NCBI GenBank assembly: GCA_963743595.1
Contig: CAVURW010000164.1
Span: forward strand, 1 to 16,802
Length of the DNA stretch: 16,802 nucleotides
Direction: 5' to 3'
Origin: CAVURW01 sp963743595
Lineage (GTDB): Bacteria > Verrucomicrobiota > Verrucomicrobiia > Methylacidiphilales > UBA1321
Position 1 is the first letter of the stretch, and the number at the start of each line of letters is the position of its first letter. Positions 7,652 to 13,634 of the stretch are shown here, piece after piece. Below the pieces are notes generated by a model that ran no database searches, was not told the origin of the DNA, and was given only the letters and a program-made list of their open reading frames with translations. The position numbers and the translations under genes were made by a program.

Positions 7652-9040
7652 CTATTTGCCCGAGTTGACCCGGTCGCACAGGAATTCCACTTCCCGCCGC
7701 AACCGCTCATCGGCCTTCATCTTATCCTCGATTGAGCGACAGGCATGGAGCACGGTGCCGTGATCCCGACCTCCAAAGGAATCGCCAATCTCCGTGAGTG
7801 AGGAACTCGTCAAGCGGCGACTCAAGTACATGGCCACCATTCGAGGGAGAACGATGTTTGCCGGGCGACGTTTGCTGGTCATATCGGCCAGTCGAATATC
7901 ATACGTCTCCGCCACGCGACGTTGAATGGCGTCGATGCTCACAATCTGTTGGCCCTCTTGCTGGAGCATGTCTTTCAGCAAGACTTCCACCTGCGCCACG
8001 GTAAGATTTTTCCCGTGTAGTGAAGCGAAGGCCGCCACGCGATTTAGCGCGCCTTCCAAACGCCGAATGTTGCTCTTCACGCGCTGCGCGATGAACACCA
8101 GCACTTCGTCGCACAGCTTCTCAGGCATATCGGCCACTTTATGCCGGAGGATTGCCAGCCGTGTTTCGGCGTCCGGCGTTTGAAGTTCGGTCGTTAGACC
8201 GGATTCAAACCGGGAGATCAGTCGCTTCTCAAGGTTGGCGATTTCATTCGGCGGTGAATCGCTGGTAAGAACGATTTGCTTGCTACCATCCACGAGCTTG
8301 TTAAACGTGTGAAAAAATTCTTCCTGAGAACGATCTTTCCCCGCTAGGAACTGAATATCGTCGATGAGCAGCACATCCACTTGCCGGTAGCTTTTGCGGA
8401 ATTTCGCCAGCTCGCCATGCTGGATGGCGGTAATGTAGTCGTTCGTAAAATGTTCTGAGGTGACGTAGCACACCTTCAGGTGCGGCTTATTCTTCATGAT
8501 CAGGTGCCCGATGGCCTGCATGAGGTGGGTTTTGCCCAGTCCCACGCTTCCGTGCAGAAACAGGGGGTTGTAGGTGCGCGCTCGAGCTTGGGCGACAGCA
8601 AGCGCGGCGGCGTGGGCAAATTGGTTATTCACACCGACGACAAACGATTCAAACGTGTGGCGAGGATTCAATGTGGTTGTCGGTTCGGCAGGAGAAAATG
8701 CGGTTTTCGGGCAGAGCACTTCTTTTTTGCTCTTGGTGGGCTCAGGTTTCTTGGAAGTGGGCGCTTCCACGGTTTCCAAGGTGCTTTGGAAGACGACGGT
8801 GACCGGTTCACCCATCACGCGGCCTGCGGTGCCCTTCAGTTGAGGTAGGTAATTTTCTTCGATCCAGTACTGGTAAATACTGTTATCTGTATGGAGAAAC
8901 AGGGTCCTCTGGGCATAGCGCAAGAGGCGCAATGGCTTGAACCAGCGCGTTACGGCATCAGCCGAAATGATTTGTTGCAGCTCAACACAGATCCGCTCCC
9001 AAGTCTCTGCCAATTGAGGCTCAATTTGCACGTTATTCAC
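7652..9040 (-). CDS. dnaA: Chromosomal replication initiator protein DnaA
   Basis: DnaA binds DnaA boxes, melts the origin and loads the replicative helicase. Its 462 residues show all four domains: an N-terminal interaction domain (1 to about 85), a Lys/Pro/Thr-rich linker (about 90-125), an AAA+ domain with Walker A GSVGLGKT (164-171), Walker B LLIDDIQF (224-231), the RLISRFESG box with the arginine finger (about 273-281) and sensor 2 IRRLEGALNR (325-334), and the C-terminal DNA-binding helix-turn-helix with the signature GRDHGTVLHAC (424-434). The start is GTG at 9038-9040. No strong Shine-Dalgarno precedes it, and a perfect DnaA box covers the start codon, suggesting autoregulation. The usual partner dnaN is not adjacent: downstream come the 6S-like RNA and lysS. 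Confidence 0.98.
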   Translation of the reverse strand: MNNVQIEPQLAETWERICVELQQIISADAVTRWFKPLRLLRYAQRTLFLHTDNSIYQYWIEENYLPQLKGTAGRVMGEPVTVVFQSTLETVEAPTSKKPEPTKSKKEVLCPKTAFSPAEPTTTLNPRHTFESFVVGVNNQFAHAAALAVAQARARTYNPLFLHGSVGLGKTHLMQAIGHLIMKNKPHLKVCYVTSEHFTNDYITAIQHGELAKFRKSYRQVDVLLIDDIQFLAGKDRSQEEFFHTFNKLVDGSKQIVLTSDSPPNEIANLEKRLISRFESGLTTELQTPDAETRLAILRHKVADMPEKLCDEVLVFIAQRVKSNIRRLEGALNRVAAFASLHGKNLTVAQVEVLLKDMLQQEGQQIVSIDAIQRRVAETYDIRLADMTSKRRPANIVLPRMVAMYLSRRLTSSSLTEIGDSFGGRDHGTVLHACRSIEDKMKADERLRREVEFLCDRVNSGK

Positions 9041-9052
9041 AACTTATTCGCA
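9033..9052 (+). promoter_or_regulatory. Tandem DnaA boxes overlapping the dnaA start codon
   Basis: TTATTCACA at 9033-9041 matches TTWTNCACA completely. TTATTCGCA at 9044-9052 matches at 8 of 9. Both are in the same orientation, 11 bp apart, or one helical turn. The first covers the GTG start of dnaA (9038-9040), so bound DnaA would block translation-proximal transcription. A weaker 7 of 9 match, TTGTCTACA, lies at 9068-9076. Confidence 0.7.
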
Positions 9053-9199
9053 ATCAATTTGGGTTACTTGTCTACATGGTCAAGTGCGTCTTTAATTCCA
9101 GCGCACCTTCGTAACAGCTTGCCTTACAGCACCTTCTGCTCGCTTCATCCACGTACAGTAACCTCTCTTTCTTCAGTTCATTCCACTATCTTCGTTGAC

Positions 9200-9208
9200 T
9201 TATTCACA
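9200..9208 (+). promoter_or_regulatory. DnaA box, perfect consensus
   Basis: TTATTCACA fits TTWTNCACA at every position and is identical to the box at 9033-9041, 167 bp away. It lies in the dnaA upstream region in the same orientation. Confidence 0.6.
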
Positions 9209-9406
9209 TCCCACCCCTTTCGATTGCTTCCGAGCTGGTCTCCGCTCAGTTCGGTTTGTGGCGGTGGGGTGGTATAGTTAAACTTCCGCCATTCAATCGC
9301 AAGCGAATTGCCATCTTCATCCGACAATTTTCCGCAGCAAAAAGGTTGACCGAAAACGGCGAATTTATCCATTCAGGAGATCGCTCGACTTCGCATGTAA
9401 GATATT

Positions 9407-9415
9407 GGTGGATAA
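9407..9415 (-). promoter_or_regulatory. DnaA box, inverted, 8 of 9
   Basis: GGTGGATAA on the plus strand reads TTATCCACC on the minus strand, with one mismatch at the last base to the classic TTATCCACA. It is the only strong box in inverted orientation and borders the AT-rich stretch 9416-9495. Confidence 0.5.
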
Positions 9416-9641
9416 CGAGTTATATCACGTTTAATCGGGTTAACATCTTCGATTATTTATGACGTAAATACCGTAAAAACTCCTTATCTGAAACAACCCC
9501 AACAGCTTAGCGGCTACTTTGATGTAAACAGGCTTAATGGTCTAACTCTTCCATTTGAATGGATATTCGGGCGCATGTAGCATCGTGGCAAAAAATAACC
9601 AGGTCTTCGCAAGAAATGCCGAGTTTCCCTGGGTTTCTGGC

Positions 9642-9647
9642 TATAAT
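9642..9647 (+). promoter_or_regulatory. Perfect -10 element for the exported hypothetical protein
   Basis: TATAAT lies 19 nt upstream of the ATG at 9667. Transcription from it would start near 9654 and leave a leader of about 13 nt. I see no good -35 at 16-18 bp spacing. Its position argues against the longer reading that would begin at 9559. Confidence 0.5.
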
Positions 9648-9666
9648 CTACCAACCTTCCAACCCG

Positions 9667-10227
9667 ATGAGCGTCTCAACGTATTTCTTTGTGTTCAGAA
9701 TCTTGGCGATTTTCGGCCTTTTGTCTGCCAGTTGCCGCGCAGATGACATTTCTGCCGACCGGCAATTTGAGGTCTACAAGCTTCCTTTGTTTGTGGGAAA
9801 AGACGTGAACGGACAGCCGTTTGCGGACGGAGCTCGCGTTTACCTTCGAGCGGTTGGAAGTAAAAGGCCCGGAACCCTTCTTTTGGAGAACGACCGTTGG
9901 ATCGATGTCCATTGGGCTCCTCACTCCAATATATTAGCGCTAAACGATGGGCAGGACGGGCACATCACCGATATTTATGTCTATAAGGTAACCCAATCGA
10001 ACACGCGCCAGCCCGTGGCGACGCTCATCTTTCGAAATTTCGATAGAGGCTACGACGTGAAGTGGATTTTCGATCGCTGGTCTGGAAACGTTCTTCATCT
10101 AAAAGTGGAAGAGCTGTTCCATGACTGTGGTCCCGATGGCCGAGAAGACTTCGGACATACGATAGGCCACTCAATCCGGAGCGTGGTGCTCGATTTTGAT
10201 GCGCCAAATCGATCTTCAAAGTATTGA
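9667..10227 (+). CDS. Exported hypothetical protein, one beta-propeller-like blade
   Basis: I do not recognise this 186-residue protein. Its N-terminus (MSVSTYFFVFRILAIFGLLS, then ASCRA-DD) reads as a signal peptide with likely cleavage after the CRA. The SASC stretch is not a canonical lipobox. The mature part is rich in beta-strand-forming residues. The segment around residues 78-107 (VHWAPHSNILALNDGQDG, then HITDIYVYKV) resembles one blade of a WD40/TolB-like propeller, and an Asp/Trp-rich stretch (FDRGYDVKWIFDRW) follows. I choose the ATG at 9667 because the signal peptide begins there and a perfect TATAAT lies 19 nt upstream; an in-frame ATG at 9559 would add 36 residues with no secretory character. 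It runs away from the putative origin and converges on the helicase gene, with only 6 nt between the stops. Confidence 0.72.
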   Translation: MSVSTYFFVFRILAIFGLLSASCRADDISADRQFEVYKLPLFVGKDVNGQPFADGARVYLRAVGSKRPGTLLLENDRWIDVHWAPHSNILALNDGQDGHITDIYVYKVTQSNTRQPVATLIFRNFDRGYDVKWIFDRWSGNVLHLKVEELFHDCGPDGREDFGHTIGHSIRSVVLDFDAPNRSSKY

Positions 10228-10233
10228 GTTAGC

Positions 10234-11823
10234 TCAAATGCCGCGTCGGGCGGCCTCGGTCGCTTCTTGAGCGGCGGGCTCAACTTTACGGGCTAGGGCG
10301 CGATCCAGCGGATGCATTTTCGGCACGGTCTCTTCCAGTGCTTCGGAGACACCGCTACCGCCGATGCGAAGTAAATTGAGGCTTTGTCGAAGTTGCCGGG
10401 TCATCAGTTCATCGCCGATCGAACCTTCCGTGGTGTAGAGTCGACCTAGGCTGGGACTGCCGGTGTTCATTCGGAACGCGCGTCCGTACATCTGAACCAG
10501 AGAAGAGCCGAGCGGTAGGTCGTGATTGAACCCGGCGACGAAGACGTTTACCGGGCGATGATTCGCCTTATCCTGGTCGTTAAGCGAGTTAATGCCTTCA
10601 TTGAACTCGGGTGGGACGATGATGAACGACGAGCGCCGATTATGGAACTGCTCGATCTGCGCGTCATTGACGTTACCGGGCGGGTCCGGAGAATGCATTT
10701 GGCTGATTTCGCCGAGCTTTTTTCTGAGATCTGGGTTTTCGTCAGTGGCTTTTCGAACGAGCTGCTTTACGGTTTCGGCAAACGAGGGGATAGCGCCGTT
10801 AAAGGGCGGGGCCTTCAGCGCCGGGCAGGGCGTGACGAGATCGTTTCCATAAAGGATGACGGCCTCGCCAGCCAGGATCTTTTCACAAACATCGTGAGCC
10901 ACTTGCGAAGCGCGGCTGTACTCGGCCAGAGCATTCAGCTCGGTGCGCGTCGTGCCCACGGGAGTCTCGCCGTCGCGAGATCGTTGCTTTGCGCTCTGCA
11001 TGATGGCGTCTTGGGGGCCAACAAGTTGTTCACCGGTTACTTGAACGGAGTCGATTTTACCCCACAACGGCAATTCGCACTTGGAGAGCGCGCCCTGAGC
11101 GACGAGTTCCTTGGTTGTCTGCTCGAGTTGATGAATGAACAAGTAGGGGTGCGCGACGTCGAAATGGCCCGAGGGATCTTTCTGAAGATCTAGCTCACGA
11201 ACGATCTGATCCTGCGGCACTTTTCTGAGTAGTTCCTGAAACAGAAGGACGTTCTCCAGGTTGGAAAAAGCGGTTGCGGTTACATAGAGGTGCGAGCCTT
11301 TAAAGTCTTTGAGCACGTCGAGCGCCTCACGATTTTCTGGCTGGCTTAGGACATGGGCTTCGTCGCACGCGATACAGCCGAACGCCTCGGGCCGATTCTT
11401 CAGGAGAATCGGCAGATCTTCATAAGTAACAAAAAGAATTTGATCTTCCGGGGTTTTCAGGCCGGTGTCTTTCAGGTCGGACTTGGCTTGAGCGACCGAT
11501 TGCTCGTCTTTAACCACCACGATACTCGGTTTACTGGTCAAGTGACGCATTTGCTCGCAGACTTCGATCAACACACTCGATTTACCGGTGCCTGGACCGT
11601 CGGTCAGCAGGTAGGAATCGCCCTGCGTCACATCACCGCTGCCGGTGAACCGACTGCAAATCGTTTCGATATTATTGACGATGTGGGGCGCGAAGGCAAA
11701 ACGTGAGCCTTCACGGCGCTCGGGCAGGGGACGTGGGAAGAACTCGCCCGGAGTGAGCGTTACGCCAGGGAAACAGGGGATCGGCCCGGTGGGGCGGGTA
11801 TCAGAGACAAATCGGGAGGACAT
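10234..11823 (-). CDS. Compact SF2 helicase-like ATPase, strawberry-notch-like
   Basis: This 529-residue protein carries superfamily 2 helicase motifs in order: Walker A DGPGTGKS (75-82), the FVTYEDL segment (131-137), Walker B/motif II DEAH (154-157), motif III TAT (182-184) and, in the second RecA-like domain, NEGINSLNDQDKANHRP (about 408-424) followed by motif VI QMYGRAFR (434-441). The FVTY before the DEAH, the 'GISLhad...nqrpR'-type segment, the QxxGRxxR and the following SLGRLYTTEGSIGDELM resemble the strawberry-notch helicase domains, though it is much shorter than classic members. No nuclease or methyltransferase motif is visible. The ATG at 11821-11823 lies 4 nt after the stop of the HU-family gene, implying coexpression. 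It probably acts on DNA or a nucleoprotein complex; substrate and polarity are unknown. A generic DEAD/DEAH ATPase is the fallback call. Confidence 0.75.
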   Translation of the reverse strand: MSSRFVSDTRPTGPIPCFPGVTLTPGEFFPRPLPERREGSRFAFAPHIVNNIETICSRFTGSGDVTQGDSYLLTDGPGTGKSSVLIEVCEQMRHLTSKPSIVVVKDEQSVAQAKSDLKDTGLKTPEDQILFVTYEDLPILLKNRPEAFGCIACDEAHVLSQPENREALDVLKDFKGSHLYVTATAFSNLENVLLFQELLRKVPQDQIVRELDLQKDPSGHFDVAHPYLFIHQLEQTTKELVAQGALSKCELPLWGKIDSVQVTGEQLVGPQDAIMQSAKQRSRDGETPVGTTRTELNALAEYSRASQVAHDVCEKILAGEAVILYGNDLVTPCPALKAPPFNGAIPSFAETVKQLVRKATDENPDLRKKLGEISQMHSPDPPGNVNDAQIEQFHNRRSSFIIVPPEFNEGINSLNDQDKANHRPVNVFVAGFNHDLPLGSSLVQMYGRAFRMNTGSPSLGRLYTTEGSIGDELMTRQLRQSLNLLRIGGSGVSEALEETVPKMHPLDRALARKVEPAAQEATEAARRGI

Positions 11824-11827
11824 CCGA

Positions 11828-12184
11828 CTAGTCTTTATCGTCGTCGGAATCGTCGGTGTCGAGGGCTAAATTATGGCCTTTATCGAGATCTTGGGAGAGC
11901 TGGCAGACCTTGGCTTTCATTTCCTTACCGGCCTTGAACTTCACCACAGCACGGGCGGGAATGGGAACATCACGCTCCGGGCGATTCGGGTTGCGGCCCA
12001 CGCGAGCTTTGCGAAGCTTTACCTCGAATACCCCAAAATTACGGAGCTCAACGGCCTCTCCTTTGGCCAAAGTCTCCGTCAAATGATCGAGGGTACGTTG
12101 CACCACATTAAGCACGTCTTGTTGGACCATGCCGGTCTCGTTGCTGATGCGAACTACAAGATCTCGCTTCGTCAGATTGGCCAT
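11828..12184 (-). CDS. HU/IHF-family DNA-binding protein with acidic tail
   Basis: This is a small nucleoid protein that bends or compacts DNA as a dimer. The 118 residues begin MANLTKRDLVVRISNETG, the usual HU/IHF start. They contain the core GEAVELRNFGVFEVKLRKAR and the DNA-embracing arm signature GRNPNRPERDVPIPAR (with the intercalating proline), then VVKFKAGKEMK. Residues after about 95 extend beyond the usual 90-100-residue family length and end in an acidic tail, LDTDDSDDDKD. I choose the ATG at 12182-12184: it sits at the family N-terminus and has an AGGGA just upstream, the only clear Shine-Dalgarno-like sequence in the window. A TTG at 12221-12223 would add 13 residues. The gene is 4 nt upstream of the helicase gene. 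IHF versus HU cannot be settled from sequence alone. Confidence 0.93.
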   Translation of the reverse strand: MANLTKRDLVVRISNETGMVQQDVLNVVQRTLDHLTETLAKGEAVELRNFGVFEVKLRKARVGRNPNRPERDVPIPARAVVKFKAGKEMKAKVCQLSQDLDKGHNLALDTDDSDDDKD

Positions 12185-12290
12185 AAGTCCCTGATACTGC
12201 GCGAGATGTCGGGAACATTGCAAGTGTAAAAAGTCCTAAGTTGCTTAAGAAATTTTATTGGTTTGTTGACCAGTACGGTTCTCAGAGGCG

Positions 12291-12749
12291 TTAGTTTGCG
12301 TCGGCACCGGGCGATTTAAACAGGTGCGGGTAATGCGTTCGCCAAGCGTCGGGGATGCGGCGGGGTTTGCCCGAGGGCAGTTCCAGAATCGCGAGAGTCT
12401 GCACGCAGCGGACATAGATCAATGAGGGATCTGCCTGCGAACATATGGTAAAACTCGCGCGAAACCGGACCCGTTCGAAGCCGCAAAGCGTGGCGGTTAT
12501 CACCATGGTATCCGCGAGCCGTGCGGGGGCCAGGTAATCGATCTCCGTGCGGCGTATGACTGGTACAAGAGCCGTCTCACCGGGGGCAGGGGGGCGCATC
12601 GAAGTCAGTTTGAGGCCCACGATGTCGCCCAGTTTCGTACGCGCAATCTCGATATAGCGCAGGTACGCGATGTTATGGACCACGCCAGCCGCGTCCGTAT
12701 CGAAAAAATAGGCCGGGCTTACGTACTGAATGGATGGGGAATCGACCAT
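12291..12749 (-). CDS. YbgC/4-hydroxybenzoyl-CoA thioesterase-family acyl-CoA thioesterase
   Basis: This 152-residue hotdog-fold protein hydrolyses acyl-CoA thioesters in the cytoplasm. The family signature is FFDTDAAGVVHNIAYLRYIEIAR (residues 15-37). Asp19 corresponds to the catalytic Asp17 of the Pseudomonas 4HBT enzyme. A central strand region (RRTEIDYLAPARLADTMVI) and a C-terminal strand (YVRCVQTLAILELPSGKPRRIP) complete the fold. The ATG at 12747-12749 is the right start: longer in-frame readings run into the PPK2 gene and produce non-homologous sequence. It starts 13 nt after the PPK2 stop, so the two are probably cotranscribed. The 13-nt spacer is pyrimidine-rich with no Shine-Dalgarno sequence. 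Its acyl substrate cannot be read from sequence; it is not next to tol-pal genes, where ybgC often sits. Confidence 0.88.
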   Translation of the reverse strand: MVDSPSIQYVSPAYFFDTDAAGVVHNIAYLRYIEIARTKLGDIVGLKLTSMRPPAPGETALVPVIRRTEIDYLAPARLADTMVITATLCGFERVRFRASFTICSQADPSLIYVRCVQTLAILELPSGKPRRIPDAWRTHYPHLFKSPGADAN

Positions 12750-12762
12750 TTGCAGAAGGGTA

Positions 12763-13488
12763 TCAATCCTCAGAGAACTCGTGGTCAAAGCGCCGCCCAA
12801 TGGCCTTGAGAACCTTGATGCGGGCGAACCACTTGTACTCACCTTCGATGACATTCCACGGTGCATATTTAGTGCTGGTCCGTTGGAACATCTCCTCAGC
12901 GGCTTCAATGTGCTCTTTCCACTTGCGGCGGTTGCGCCAGTCTTCCTCGTTGATTTTCCAGTGTTTGTAGGGATCAGCGGCCCGTTCTTCAAAACGACGC
13001 AGCTGCTCTTCCTTGGATATATGGAGGTAAAATTTTAAGAGGATGGCACCATTTTCCACCAGCGTGCGCTCCATGTTGTTGATCTCATCGTAAGCGCGTT
13101 TCCAATCCGCATCAGAACAAAAACCCTCCACGCGCTCCACGAGGACTCGCCCGTACCAGGAGCGATCAAAAATGGCGATTTCGCCGTAAGCCGGCATTTT
13201 CGTCCAGAACCGCCACAGATAATGGCGTTTAAACTCTTCTTCAGTGGGCTTGGCGACGGAATAGACGCGGATGAGTCGGGGATCGAGTTTTTCCGTAATT
13301 CGCTTAATAACACCACCTTTGCCGGAGGCATCCGGCCCTTCGAAAACCAGAATAACGGGGCGCTTGCTGTCAAGGAGCGGGCGCTGGTATTTGAGGAGTT
13401 GCAGTTGAAGTTCTTGGATTCGATCTCGGTACTCGGCTCGATCCGTTATTTGCTTGGTAAGGTCCAATTCATTCAATAAGCCTGCCAT
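12763..13488 (-). CDS. ppk2: Polyphosphate kinase 2 family (polyphosphate:nucleotide phosphotransferase)
   Basis: PPK2 enzymes move phosphate between polyphosphate and nucleoside mono- or diphosphates. The 241 residues match the single-domain PPK2 length. Visible features are a helical N-terminus (1-43), Walker A FEGPDASGKGG (49-59), a basic segment RVYSVAKPTEEEFKRHYLWRFW (about 74-95), Walker B IFDRSWYGRVLVERVEGF (106-123), and the lid/C-terminal region LRRFEERAADPYKHWKINEEDW (164-185) followed by TSTKYAPWNVIEGEYKWFARI. The class (AMP- or ADP-phosphorylating) cannot be decided safely by eye. The ATG at 13486-13488 has no Shine-Dalgarno sequence. It is divergent from the GH95 gene across a 146-bp gap and is the first gene of the PPK2-thioesterase pair. 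Confidence 0.93.
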   Translation of the reverse strand: MAGLLNELDLTKQITDRAEYRDRIQELQLQLLKYQRPLLDSKRPVILVFEGPDASGKGGVIKRITEKLDPRLIRVYSVAKPTEEEFKRHYLWRFWTKMPAYGEIAIFDRSWYGRVLVERVEGFCSDADWKRAYDEINNMERTLVENGAILLKFYLHISKEEQLRRFEERAADPYKHWKINEEDWRNRRKWKEHIEAAEEMFQRTSTKYAPWNVIEGEYKWFARIKVLKAIGRRFDHEFSED

Positions 13489-13634
13489 AGGGCCGGAAGA
13501 ATAGAGGGTTTCACTAGGGTGTTAAAGTGTTTAATAGGTGGACGAGCCTCCTGGAGAGAAATTTATTTCAATTTTGGGAACCTTTCTGAGTTTAGCGGGT
13601 TAGAGGATCGATACGAACGACCTCAATCAATACC

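Larger units (their letters stand above)
9033..9500. other. Candidate chromosomal replication origin (oriC)
   Basis: This gap upstream of dnaA carries clustered DnaA-box matches. On the plus strand they are at 9033 (9 of 9), 9044 (8 of 9), 9068 (7 of 9), 9200 (9 of 9, TTATTCACA) and 9365 (7 of 9, TTATCCATT). On the minus strand there is one at 9407-9415 (8 of 9, TTATCCACC). Right after the inverted box, about 9416-9495 is markedly AT-rich, with GTTATATCACG, a GTTAAC palindrome, GATTATTTATG and two nearby CGTAAA repeats, as expected of a DNA-unwinding element. The stretch has no convincing gene. Position beside dnaA is common for bacterial oriC. Box counts come from reading by eye; a cumulative GC-skew plot of the genome would decide. 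Confidence 0.6.

Noticed and set aside
9559..9666. N-terminal extension of the exported protein from the ATG at 9559
   Set aside because: It would bury the signal peptide at residue 37 and place the perfect TATAAT inside the coding region.
10522..11193. 223-codon open frame on the plus strand
   Set aside because: It lies wholly antisense to the helicase, whose ATPase motifs are unambiguous. The plus-strand peptide has no motif or plausible start signal.
12291..12992. Longer 233-residue version of the thioesterase
   Set aside because: The extra 81 residues overlap the PPK2 gene in another frame and look like shadow sequence. The hotdog domain starts just after the ATG at 12747-12749.
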